Notes under the pieces: model-generated
Told to the model about the DNA's origin: nothing
The model's database searches: none
What the model saw: only the letters and a program-made list of their open reading frames with translations
Shown here: piece after piece, positions 25,974-33,981 of the stretch
Layout of the letters: every line of letters starts with the position of its first letter
How positions within the stretch are numbered: position 1 is the stretch's first letter
Source: JAIOPA01 sp964655175
GTDB taxonomy: Bacteria; Eisenbacteria; RBG-16-71-46
Reading direction: 5' to 3'
Length of the DNA stretch: 64,000 nt
Assembly: GCA_964655175.1 (NCBI GenBank)
Contig: CAZZLY010000005.1
Location: 1-64,000 of the forward strand
Made by a program: the position numbers and the translations under genes

Positions 25974-26761
25974 GCACACCCGCGCGACTCGCACTGTTCG
26001 GTGGCGTGTACGGCAACGATCGCGCGCTCGCGGCGGTGCTCGCCGAACTCCGGCTGCGCGGCCTGTCGCAGGCCTGGTGCCTGGGTGATCTGGGTGGGTT
26101 CGGGCCCGCGCCCGAGGCCGCCATCACGCGCCTGCGCGCGAGCGGCGTGCCCACGGTGCAGGGCAACTACGACCACTCGATCGGCCACGGACTCGACGAC
26201 TGCGCGTGCGGCTACACCGACCCCGAGGACGAACACTTCGCGCAGGTGAGTTACGACTTCACCGCCGCGCACGTGGGCGACGCGTCGCGCGCGTGGCTGC
26301 GCGGACTGCCACGCGAGGCGCGGTTCACGTGGGCGGGCCGCCGGGTGCTGCTGTGCCACGGTTCACCGCGACGGCAGAACGAGTTCCTGTGGGCGAGCAC
26401 CTGCTCGGATGCGTTCCTCGCCCGATTGCTCGAGGAACACGAGGCCGACGTCATCGCCTGCACGCACACGGGCCTGCATTGGGCGCGCACGCTGCCGGAC
26501 GGCCGCATGGTCGTGAACGTCGGCGCGATCGGTCGGCCCGCGCACGACGGTCGGCCGCACGGCTGGTGGACCGAACTCGTCGCACACGACGATGCGGTCG
26601 CGGCGGTGTTCCACCCCGCGCTCCACGATCACGAGTCGGTCGCGCGCGACATGGAAGAGGCGGGACTGCCGGCGGAGTTCATCGAGACGACGCGCACGGG
26701 CTGGTGGACCACCTGCCTGGGGAACATGCCCGTGCGCGAGCGCCTCGCCGCACGACGCTGA
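25970..26761 (+). CDS. Metallophosphoesterase (calcineurin-like, YfcE/YmdB-type fold)
   Basis: A 263-residue metallophosphoesterase. Metal motifs are visible as LGDLGGFGPAPE, GNYDHSIG, LCHGSPRRQNEF and ACTHTGLHWAR, then NVGAIGRP. The first motif reads ALFGGVYGN where DxH is usual (LFSDIHGN-like), so the first Asp/His pair is replaced by Gly and Tyr and metal binding may be altered. The ATG overlaps the radical SAM stop (ATGA), arguing for a joint function. Substrate unknown. Confidence 0.82.
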   Translation: MSTPARLALFGGVYGNDRALAAVLAELRLRGLSQAWCLGDLGGFGPAPEAAITRLRASGVPTVQGNYDHSIGHGLDDCACGYTDPEDEHFAQVSYDFTAAHVGDASRAWLRGLPREARFTWAGRRVLLCHGSPRRQNEFLWASTCSDAFLARLLEEHEADVIACTHTGLHWARTLPDGRMVVNVGAIGRPAHDGRPHGWWTELVAHDDAVAAVFHPALHDHESVARDMEEAGLPAEFIETTRTGWWTTCLGNMPVRERLAARR

Positions 26762-26775
26762 CGCCGAACACGGAT

Positions 26776-26816
26776 GCACGAAGGGCGGTCCCCGTTCGGG
26801 AGACCGCCCTTCGTGT
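26776..26816. terminator. Bidirectional terminator after the metallophosphoesterase
   Basis: A 13-bp perfect stem (26778-26790 with 26802-26814), extended by a C-G pair and a wobble pair, lies between convergent genes 15 bases after the phosphoesterase stop. Confidence 0.7.
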
Positions 26817-26848
26817 GCGTCGTGGCCGCGGCACGTCGCCGCGTGCGA

Positions 26849-27538
26849 TCAGCGGAAGCGAGCCTTGAGCTGGCCCCACGACGAGCTGCTCACCGGCGTC
26901 GGGTTGACCGACTCGAGCACGATGACCTCGTCGTCGAAGTCGTTGTCACCCGCGGGCGCCGACTCGTCGAAGCACAGCCACCACGTGCCCAGGTTGGCAC
27001 CCGTGCCCGCGAACGTGAGCGCGCCCGCGCCACCGTTGCGGTAGTCCTGCGTACACACGAGGCCGGCGGCCGAGGTGTTGTCGAAGTCCACGTAGAAGCC
27101 GAACGAGTTGTTGTTCACGCCGTTGTACGTGGTGGCACCGAGCGGGATGGCGTTCGCATCGAAGCGATTCACCACCAGCTGGTTGCCGGGGCGGAACGTG
27201 GCCGTGGCGAACGCCTGCGGGCCCAGAGAACCATCGAGCAGCGGGAACATGGACGACGGGCCGAGCGGCAGCGCGTTCGAGTTGTACATGCCGATCGTGT
27301 GCTTGGCGGTCGTGCCCGTGCCCTGGAACATGATCGTGTAGCCGGTCGAACCGGACACGGTGTGTCCCCAGACCTGCGTCGCATCCTGCTGCGAGCCGAC
27401 GGTGATGGACTCACCGATGCTCGTGAAGAAGCTCTGCAGCGAGCTGCCCGACACGGCGACCTGCGGCGAACGCAGTGCAGCCGAGGCCGGCGCGGCCATG
27501 AGGAGGAGCGCCATCAACGTGGTGATCGAACGCTTCAT
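26849..27538 (-). CDS. Secreted DUF4114-like protein with WG-LK-RFR C-terminus
   Basis: A 229-residue exported protein with a clear signal peptide (MKRSITTLMALLLMAAPASA). Near the C-terminus it has WWLCFDESAPAGDNDFDDEV, where DNDFDD resembles the core of DUF4114 domains found in secreted or surface proteins; those Asp residues suggest calcium binding. The last residues are SSSSWGQLKARFR, a tail also approximated in two lipoproteins of this window. No membrane helix follows, so it is not a PEP-CTERM protein. Function unknown. Confidence 0.7.
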   Translation of the reverse strand: MKRSITTLMALLLMAAPASAALRSPQVAVSGSSLQSFFTSIGESITVGSQQDATQVWGHTVSGSTGYTIMFQGTGTTAKHTIGMYNSNALPLGPSSMFPLLDGSLGPQAFATATFRPGNQLVVNRFDANAIPLGATTYNGVNNNSFGFYVDFDNTSAAGLVCTQDYRNGGAGALTFAGTGANLGTWWLCFDESAPAGDNDFDDEVIVLESVNPTPVSSSSWGQLKARFR

Positions 27539-27625
27539 GCGAGGTGTTCTCCCGTCGAGGTGCAGGACGTTCAGGGATGCCACGGTGGCGTGAGTCGGGG
27601 GACCCGCGCCGGAGTCGTTGGGTGG

Positions 27626-27655
27626 AATCTACCAGCGCACACTCCGAAAGGGAAA
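27626..27655 (-). promoter_or_regulatory. Promoter of the DUF4114-like gene
   Basis: Minus-strand TTTCCC (27650-27655), 18-base spacer, TAGATT (27626-27631), giving a leader of about 80 bases. Confidence 0.45.
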
Positions 27656-27919
27656 TGCAAAATGCACGGTCCGACGCTGGAAATCATTACGGCAGCGCGA
27701 GATAGCCGGATTGGACCCGGCCCCGCCCAGACGCGAGAGCCACGCCCGCAACGATTTGCGGCACATTGACTTGGCGCGCTTGATGCGAGTCGGACTCGAA
27801 CGCGATGCGTTTCAAGCGGCCCCAAGGGTGATCCGGCATCGAGCTCCTGCCGCGACCACTCCCCCCCCCGCGCTCCCGAGCCGTCCGAATCGCGAACACG
27901 CTCGAAGCGATCGGGAACG
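27656..27919. other. Intergenic region without recognised gene
   Basis: Lies between the promoter of the DUF4114-like gene and the stop of rarA. Its lower GC and mixed composition suggest non-coding DNA. A run of nine C is at about 27862-27870. No terminator for rarA or RNA gene was recognised. Confidence 0.5.
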
Positions 27920-29215
27920 TCAGGCGTCCCCGCCCCGCTTCGGGGCCTGCCACCAGACACGGCCGACGAGCTCGTCGGGCAGGTGCTGCTGCGCACGCGC
28001 GCCCTCCGGATCGTCGTGGGCGTAGGCGTAACCCTCGCCGTACCCCAGCCCCTTCATGAGCTTCGTGGGCGCGTTGAGGATCACCTTGGGCGGCGGCAGC
28101 GAACCGCTCTGCTCGATCTCGGCCATGACGCCCTTGTAGGCGGTGTACACGGCGTTCGACTTGGGCGCGAGCGCGAGGTGCACGACGACCTGCGCCAACG
28201 CCAACTCCCCTTCGGGCGAGCCCAACTGGTGGTAGGCGTTGAACGCGGCGACCGCGACCTGCAGCGCACTCGGGTCGGCCATGCCGACGTCCTCGCTCGC
28301 GAAGCGCACCAGACGACGCGCGACGTACAGGCGGTCCTCACCCGCGGCGAGCATGCGACCGAACCAATACAGACTCGCGTCCGGGTCCGAGTCGCGCAGG
28401 CTCTTGTGCAGCGCCGAGATCAGATTGAAGTGCTCGTCGCCGGCGCGGTCGTAGCGCAGATGCCGCCGCGCGAGCGCGCCACGCACGTCGTCCGCGCTGA
28501 TGGGACGCTGCCGCGAGGCGGCGGTGGCGGCCGCGATCTCGAGCGTCGTGAGCGCGCGACGGCCATCGCCGTCGGCGGCGGCCGCGAGCAGGTCGAGCGC
28601 CTCGTCACTCGCGGCGACGCGCCCCGCCAACCCGCGCTCGTCGGAGAGCGCACGGCCGAGCAGCGCGCGGACGTCGGGCGCCTCGAGCCCGCGCAGCACG
28701 AGCACGCGCGCGCGCGAGAGCAGCGCCGAGTTCACCTCGAAGCTGGGGTTCTCGGTCGTGGCGCCGATGAACACGATGTCGCCGCGCTCGACGTGCGCCA
28801 GGAACGCGTCCTGCTGCGCCTTGTTGAAGCGATGGATCTCGTCCACGAACAGCAGCGTGGGCTGTCCGGTGCGACGGCGGTGCTGCACCGCGCGCTCCAT
28901 GACCTCCTTGACGTCCTTCACGCCCGCGAGCACGGCCGAGATCTGCACGAACGGCACACCGGCCGTGCGCGCGATCAGCCGCGCGAGCGTGGTCTTACCG
29001 GTGCCCGGCGGCCCCCACAACACGATGCTCGAAAGATGCCGCCCCTCGCGCATGAGCAGGATCGGGCTGCCCTCCTCGAGCAGATGCCCCTGTCCCACCA
29101 GTTCCTCGAAGTTGCGCGGGCGCATGCGATCGGCGAGCGGGGCGTTGGGCCCCGGATCCTCGAGTCCGCCGCCCGACGGTGCGCTGTGGACGTCGCCGAA
29201 CAGGTCGCCGGTCAC
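27920..29215 (-). CDS. rarA: Replication-associated recombination protein RarA (MgsA)
   Basis: AAA+ ATPase acting at stalled forks, 431 residues. Walker A GPPGTGKTT (68-76), Walker B LLFVDEIHRFNKAQQD, sensor-1 IGATTENPSFEVN, and the C-terminal MgsA region (LHKSLRDSDPDASLYWFGRML, NAPTKLMKGLGYG). The N-terminus (LFGDV) could be a clamp-binding remnant. GTG start overlaps the cbiO stop (GTGA), an odd partner for a transporter. Confidence 0.93.
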   Translation of the reverse strand: MTGDLFGDVHSAPSGGGLEDPGPNAPLADRMRPRNFEELVGQGHLLEEGSPILLMREGRHLSSIVLWGPPGTGKTTLARLIARTAGVPFVQISAVLAGVKDVKEVMERAVQHRRRTGQPTLLFVDEIHRFNKAQQDAFLAHVERGDIVFIGATTENPSFEVNSALLSRARVLVLRGLEAPDVRALLGRALSDERGLAGRVAASDEALDLLAAAADGDGRRALTTLEIAAATAASRQRPISADDVRGALARRHLRYDRAGDEHFNLISALHKSLRDSDPDASLYWFGRMLAAGEDRLYVARRLVRFASEDVGMADPSALQVAVAAFNAYHQLGSPEGELALAQVVVHLALAPKSNAVYTAYKGVMAEIEQSGSLPPPKVILNAPTKLMKGLGYGEGYAYAHDDPEGARAQQHLPDELVGRVWWQAPKRGGDA

Positions 29216-30135
29216 GACGCGGACGGCTCCCGCGCGGGGGCGGCCGTGCGCGCACGCTCGGCCTCGAGCCACTGCAACAGCCGCTCGGCGGCCTCCTCCG
29301 GCGAACCCGGACGGCCCAGAGCGTGCCCGTGCGCCTCGAGCCGCTGGAACAGATCGGCCAGCACCGGCGGCTCGATGTTGCTGGCGCGCAGCAGCCCGAG
29401 GTCCTGGAACACGTCGGCCGGGGAACCGTGCGCCACGATCTCGCCGCCGAAGCGCAGCACGTAGACGCGATCGGCGAGCGGCGCGACCAACTGCACGTCG
29501 TGCGTCGCGATCACGAACGACACGCCGTGCTCGCGGTTGAGCGTGTTGAGCAGTTCGACCATCTCGCTGCGCGAGGTCGGATCGAGACCCTCGAACGGTT
29601 CGTCGAGCACCAGCAACTCGGGATCGAGCGCCAACGCGCCGGCGAGCGCGACCTTGCGCTTCTCGCCGCCCGACAGGTAGTGGCAGACCTTGTGCTTGAG
29701 GTGCGTGATGCCCATGCGCTCGAGCGCGAAGGCCACCTTCTGCTCGACCTCGGCCTCGGTGTAACCGTAGTTGCGCGGGCTGAACGAGACGTCGTCCCAC
29801 ACCGTGGGCGCGATGATCTGCTCGTCGGCGTTCTGCAGCAGCACGCCGACACGCTCGCGGATCTTGCTGAAGTTGCGCGCGGGATCGACCCCGAACACGC
29901 GGACCTCCCCCTCCTCGGGCGCGAGCAGCCCCAGGATGTGATAGAGCAGCGTGCTCTTACCGCAGCCGTTGGGGCCCAACACCACGACGCGCTGCCCCCG
30001 CTCGACGACGAAGTCCAACCCGCACAGATGCACGCTGGTCTTGTCGGGATAGGTGTGACGCACGCAGGACACGTGGACGATGGCACCCGGCGGGCGCGAC
30101 GCATGCGGGTGCACGTGCGGGGTCGGCCGGCTCAT
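29212..30135 (-). CDS. cbiO: Energy-coupling factor ABC ATPase CbiO
   Basis: ATPase of an ECF metal transporter, 307 residues: Walker A GPNGCGKST (54-62), Q-loop LLQNADEQI, signature LSGGEKRKV, Walker B LLVLDEPFEG and switch THDVQ. The N-terminus is His-rich (HVHPHASR), which may bind metal. A C-terminal extension of about 60 residues follows the core. ATG overlaps the cbiQ stop (ATGA). Cobalt or nickel is the likely cargo. Confidence 0.88.
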   Translation of the reverse strand: MSRPTPHVHPHASRPPGAIVHVSCVRHTYPDKTSVHLCGLDFVVERGQRVVVLGPNGCGKSTLLYHILGLLAPEEGEVRVFGVDPARNFSKIRERVGVLLQNADEQIIAPTVWDDVSFSPRNYGYTEAEVEQKVAFALERMGITHLKHKVCHYLSGGEKRKVALAGALALDPELLVLDEPFEGLDPTSRSEMVELLNTLNREHGVSFVIATHDVQLVAPLADRVYVLRFGGEIVAHGSPADVFQDLGLLRASNIEPPVLADLFQRLEAHGHALGRPGSPEEAAERLLQWLEAERARTAAPAREPSAS

Positions 30136-30857
30136 GATCTCCCCAGACTCCAGAGCAGCACGCTCGCGAGCGTCACCACCCCAGCGGTGACGGCGACCCA
30201 CAGGTCGGCGGGTGCGAACTCCAGGTAGTGACGGCAACCGCAGATGCGGCCGCTGTGCCCGCGCAGGCGCATGGCCTGGTACAGGCGGTGACTGCGGTCG
30301 AAGCCCGCGAGCACCACCGTGCCCACGGCCTCGCCCATGACGGCGAAGCGCTGCCGCACCGGGCGGGCCATCGCGCCGCGCAGGCGCAACGCCTTCCACA
30401 TGCGCTCGACCTGATCCATGAGCGCGAACACCGCGCGGTAGGTGAGGAACAACCCGTCCCCGACCGCACGCGGCAGGATGCGCGACAGCGGCGCGAACAG
30501 GTCCGGGTACGGCGTGCTCGCGACCAACCAGACCGCGGTCAGGCTCGAGACCATCGGGCGCGCGAACAGGATGAGCGGGTCGTACCAGTCGGCGCGCGCG
30601 TGCGCGAACACGAAGATGAACGAGAACAGGATCGGGGTGGTCGCGGCGGCGACGATCAGCTTGACCGGTACGCGCGCGGTCACGCACAGCGTGAGCGCGG
30701 CCACCAGCAGCATGATGAGCACCCCCCACGACGGGGTGCTCACGGCGAGTGCCACGAACAGCACCGTGAGCAGCAGCTTGGGGAACGCGCTCGCGCGGTG
30801 CCACGGCGAGCGGCCCGAACTGGCGAGGTAGTCGATCTGCGAGAAGGTGTTGATCAA
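30132..30857 (-). CDS. cbiQ: Energy-coupling factor permease CbiQ
   Basis: Transmembrane T component of the ECF transporter, 241 residues with about five helices and the two coupling-helix motifs, MWKALRLRGAM and YQAMRLRGHSG, both of the Ala-x-x-x-Arg-Gly type. TTG start overlaps the cbiM stop (TTGA). A CGC triplet (GRICGCRHY) follows the second motif. Confidence 0.88.
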   Translation of the reverse strand: MINTFSQIDYLASSGRSPWHRASAFPKLLLTVLFVALAVSTPSWGVLIMLLVAALTLCVTARVPVKLIVAAATTPILFSFIFVFAHARADWYDPLILFARPMVSSLTAVWLVASTPYPDLFAPLSRILPRAVGDGLFLTYRAVFALMDQVERMWKALRLRGAMARPVRQRFAVMGEAVGTVVLAGFDRSHRLYQAMRLRGHSGRICGCRHYLEFAPADLWVAVTAGVVTLASVLLWSLGRS

Positions 30858-31552
30858 CGCGGGGCCCCGGTGGTGTCGCGTGACGCATCCCCGAACGGCA
30901 GCAGATCCGGCCGAACACGATCGAGGAACCGCGCCAGACCATAGCCGAGCAGCGCCTCGAGGGCGACGGCCAACAGCAGCATGGGCACCACGATCGCGAG
31001 GCCCACGCCGTGCCCGATCACGACCAACTGATGCCGCACCTCTTGATTCCCCGCGACCTCGGGGGACAACCGCACCGAGAGCAGGAGCAAAGCGATCCAC
31101 AGCGCGGTCGCCGCCAACTGCGAGACCGCGGTGGCCACCGCCATCGCGCGCGCCGCGCCGAGCGGGCGACGCACGAGGCGGTACACCGGTCGCGCCCCGA
31201 CGGCCGAGAGTCCGAGCACCAGCGCGTTGAGTCCGATCACCGTGAAGCCGCCCTGTCCGAGCAGGGCGAGGATGAGTGTGACCACGAAGCTCACCTGGAA
31301 CGCACCTGCCGCACCGAGCAGCACCCCGACCGGCCCCGCGAGCGTCATGCAGTAGTCGAACGCGGTGATCGGCACCGGCAGCGCCATGACCGCGAGCATG
31401 ATGCCACCGAGCGCACTCTGGAAGGCGATGCCGCGTGCGCCCACACCCCGTCCGGCCCATGCGCTCCATGCGAGACCGAGCACGGTGAGCACGAGCCCGA
31501 CCACCCACAACAGGGGCGGCAGGATGCCATCGGGGATGTGGAGATGGGACAT
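30854..31552 (-). CDS. cbiM: Substrate-binding permease CbiM-like
   Basis: S component of a cobalt/nickel ECF transporter, 232 residues with six to seven helices and the N-terminal HIPDGIL motif. Classical CbiM starts Met-His, and the free N-terminus plus His2 ligate metal; here the protein starts MSHLHIPDG, so the motif is displaced by three residues. A separate CbiN is not seen. The metal is therefore uncertain. Confidence 0.85.
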   Translation of the reverse strand: MSHLHIPDGILPPLLWVVGLVLTVLGLAWSAWAGRGVGARGIAFQSALGGIMLAVMALPVPITAFDYCMTLAGPVGVLLGAAGAFQVSFVVTLILALLGQGGFTVIGLNALVLGLSAVGARPVYRLVRRPLGAARAMAVATAVSQLAATALWIALLLLSVRLSPEVAGNQEVRHQLVVIGHGVGLAIVVPMLLLAVALEALLGYGLARFLDRVRPDLLPFGDASRDTTGAPR

Positions 31553-31599
31553 GGGGTTCTCGGGTGCACAGGGGCCGACGCAGCGGTCGGGGGCCACGG

Positions 31600-31628
31600 A
31601 CTGTAGCAGGCCCGGACCGACCTGACAT
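31600..31628 (-). promoter_or_regulatory. Promoter of cbiMQO-rarA
   Basis: Minus-strand ATGTCA (31623-31628), 17-base spacer, TACAGT (31600-31605). The leader of about 40 bases is too short for a cobalamin riboswitch. Confidence 0.45.
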
Positions 31629-31646
31629 GCGCCCCCCTCCCGCGAC

Positions 31647-32390
31647 TCAGTCGGCCCAGGCGGCGACCGCCCCGCGCGTGCGCGCCCCGCCCGCGCGCAG
31701 CACCCGCAGGGTCTCGTGCAGGGTGGCGCCGGTGGTCAGCACGTCGTCGACCACGAGCACCGACCGACCGCGCACCCAGGCCGGTTCCGCGAGCCGGAAC
31801 GCGCCCACGGGATTCCGGCGACGCGCCGCCGCCCCGAGTTCGCGCTGCGCGGTGGTCGCGCGCGCGCGCACCAACACCCCGTCCACGAAGGGCACCGCGA
31901 GTTCACGCGCCACAGCGCGAGCGAGGACGGCGGCCTGATCGTATCCCCGCTCCCGCCGACGCGCGGCGTGCAACGGCACCGCGACCACGAGGTCGGGGCG
32001 GGGCGCTCCACGCAGGGGGACGGCCATCGCCGGTGCGAGCACGCGCGCGAGCCCCGGACGGGCCCCGAACTTGAACGCGTGCACCATCGCCGCGACCCGC
32101 TCGTCGTACACCCACGCCGCATGCACGGCATCGCCGCGATGCCGCACGCAACCCTCGGGCGGCTGCCCCGCGAGCAGACAGCGCGCGCACAGGGCGTGCG
32201 TGAGCGGGGTGAGCGCGTCCATGCAGGTCGTGCACAGGCCCTGATCGGGGCGCCGCGGCCCCGCGCAGGCGGGACAGCGCTGTGGCAGGAGGAACTCCAG
32301 ACACGCCTCACCGCGCGGGGCGAGTTGCGCGCGAACGAACGCGGCGAGTCGTCGGACGGGGTGCGCGTGGGGGGCGACCCGGACGGTCAG
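31647..32390 (-). CDS. comF: ComF-family phosphoribosyltransferase-like protein, start uncertain
   Basis: ComF/GntX family, with an N-terminal zinc-ribbon (CPACAGPRRPDQGLCTTC) and a second Cys pair (CARC), then a PRTase domain with VVAVPLH, RERGYDQA and the PRPP loop VLVVDDVLTTGAT. ComF works in DNA uptake or late primosome functions. No ATG or GTG lies near the expected N-terminus. A CTG at 32390 would overlap the aroE stop as CTGA; a TTG at 32447 is the conventional alternative and overlaps aroE by about 60 bases. Confidence 0.8.
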   Translation of the reverse strand: MTVRVAPHAHPVRRLAAFVRAQLAPRGEACLEFLLPQRCPACAGPRRPDQGLCTTCMDALTPLTHALCARCLLAGQPPEGCVRHRGDAVHAAWVYDERVAAMVHAFKFGARPGLARVLAPAMAVPLRGAPRPDLVVAVPLHAARRRERGYDQAAVLARAVARELAVPFVDGVLVRARATTAQRELGAAARRRNPVGAFRLAEPAWVRGRSVLVVDDVLTTGATLHETLRVLRAGGARTRGAVAAWAD

Positions 32391-33190
32391 CGCGGCCAGC
32401 CCACCGCGTGTGCCAGCGGCGCCAACGGGACCTCGCGCCCGAACCAATGCGACAGCGAGTGCCGCGCCTGGTGCACGAGCAGCCCGAGGCCGTCGAACGC
32501 CTCGAGGCCCTGCGCACGCGCCGCCACCACCCACGGGGTGAGTTCCTCGGCATAGGTGAGATCGAGCAGCAGCGTCCCGCGCGAACAATCCGCGACGGGC
32601 CGCGGCATCACGTCCCCGCTGAGCGGCGTGGCGTTGACCACGACGTGGGCCGCGAGGATCGCGGTGTGCGCTTCGGGCGAGTCCCACGCGCACCAGGCGG
32701 TCCCCCGCCACGCCTCCTCGTGCTCGGGCTCGTGCCGCGACACGACCGTGACCATGGCCCCGGCGTGCGTGAGCGAGACCGCGAGGCTGCGCGCGGCTCC
32801 CCCCGCGCCGAGCAGCACCACCGGGTCGCGTTCGGGCGAGCGATCGAGCGAGGCGAGCAGATCGAGGAAGCCCGGCCCGTCGGTGGTGTCGCCGTGCCGC
32901 CCCGCCGCACGGAACGTGACCGTGTTCACCGAGCGCGCGCGCGCGGCGAGCGGGGTCGTCTCGTGCATGAACCCGAGCGCGGCCTCCTTGAGCGGCATCG
33001 TGAGGTTGCAGCCCACGTAGCCCTCGTCGGCCAGCCGGGCGAGCGTATCGGCCAGCGCGCCGACGGGCGTACGGATCGCCGTCGAGACGCAGTCGTAGCC
33101 CAACGCGCGCGCGCCCGCGCGGTGCAGGTCCGGGGAACGCGTGTAGCGCAGCGGATCCCCGAGCACCGCGAGCCGCAGGCCGCCGGTCAC
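32387..33190 (-). CDS. aroE: Shikimate dehydrogenase
   Basis: NADP-dependent reduction of 3-dehydroshikimate, 267 residues. Substrate site VLGDPLRYTRSPDLHRAG (Ser/Thr contacts), NLTMPLKEAAL with the catalytic Lys, VNTVTF, the nucleotide loop LLGAGGAARSLA and a C-terminal GLGLLVHQA. The usual SxS is represented by TRSP. GTG start overlaps the lgt stop (GTGA). It lies in the cell-envelope run. Confidence 0.92.
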   Translation of the reverse strand: MTGGLRLAVLGDPLRYTRSPDLHRAGARALGYDCVSTAIRTPVGALADTLARLADEGYVGCNLTMPLKEAALGFMHETTPLAARARSVNTVTFRAAGRHGDTTDGPGFLDLLASLDRSPERDPVVLLGAGGAARSLAVSLTHAGAMVTVVSRHEPEHEEAWRGTAWCAWDSPEAHTAILAAHVVVNATPLSGDVMPRPVADCSRGTLLLDLTYAEELTPWVVAARAQGLEAFDGLGLLVHQARHSLSHWFGREVPLAPLAHAVGWPR

Positions 33191-33981
33191 GACACCGTCG
33201 TCGCGGGGGCGGCGCGCCGCAGGCGCAGGATCATGAGCGCGCCGAAGAGCACCATGCCGGCGCTCATGAGCATGCTCTCGGTCAGGTCCAGCACACCGGT
33301 GCGCAGCAGCACCGCGTCGTTCTCCCACGTGCGCGTGAAATCGAGCGGCACGCGGATCACCGCGAACAGCACGATGAAGGTCCAGAACATGACCCCGGGC
33401 ACGCGGAAGCGCCGCCGCGCGGACTGGAAGAACACGAACAGCATGAGACCGGTGAAGGCCGCGTAGAGCTGCGAGGGATGCACGGGCTGATTCCCGAACT
33501 CGAGCGTGGCGAACGAGTCGGGCGGGAACACGACGCCCCACGGCAGCGACGTCGGACGTCCGTAACAGCAGCCGTTGAGGAAGCAACCGATGCGGCCGAA
33601 CATCGTGCCGAGTGCGAACGCCGGCGTGAGGGCATCGGCCGTGATCCAGACCGGCAGGTCCATGCGGCGCGCCGCGACCAGACCGGCGAACGTCCCCGCG
33701 ACCACGCCCCCGTAGAGCGTGAGTCCGCCCTGCCAGAGCGCGAGCACGCTGGTCCACTCGCGCCGGAACTCCCCGAGGTGCTCGAGCACGTACAACATGC
33801 GCGCCCCGAGCACCGAGGCGACGAGCGTCACCAGGATGACGTTGACGACCTTGTCCTCGTCGAGCCCGAGGCGACGGGCCTCACGCAGCGCGAGCGCGGT
33901 CCCCACGACGAACGCGATCGCCATCATGAGCCCGTAGCTGCGCAGGTGCAGGAAGCCGACGTGCAGGATCTCGGGATGCAT
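33187..33981 (-). CDS. lgt: Prolipoprotein diacylglyceryl transferase
   Basis: Inner-membrane enzyme that adds diacylglycerol to lipobox cysteines, 264 residues with seven helices. The Lgt signature GRIGCFLNGCCYGRPT is present, with RSYGLMM near the N-terminus and HPSQLYAA containing a conserved His and Tyr. The ATG shares one base with the rodA stop (TGATG). The window itself encodes lipoproteins that would be its substrates. Confidence 0.95.
   Translation of the reverse strand: MHPEILHVGFLHLRSYGLMMAIAFVVGTALALREARRLGLDEDKVVNVILVTLVASVLGARMLYVLEHLGEFRREWTSVLALWQGGLTLYGGVVAGTFAGLVAARRMDLPVWITADALTPAFALGTMFGRIGCFLNGCCYGRPTSLPWGVVFPPDSFATLEFGNQPVHPSQLYAAFTGLMLFVFFQSARRRFRVPGVMFWTFIVLFAVIRVPLDFTRTWENDAVLLRTGVLDLTESMLMSAGMVLFGALMILRLRRAAPATTVS

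Noticed and set aside
26849..27538. PEP-CTERM/exosortase substrate
   Set aside because: There is no PEP motif, no C-terminal helix and no basic end of the PEP-CTERM type; the protein ends with SWGQLKARFR.
27780..27850. tRNA-like segment with GTTCGAGTCC on the minus strand
   Set aside because: The flanking bases do not form a T stem or acceptor stem, and no anticodon arm can be drawn.
31553..31600. Cobalamin or nickel riboswitch upstream of cbiM
   Set aside because: The predicted leader is only about 40 bases and contains no B12-box or NiCo-like sequence.
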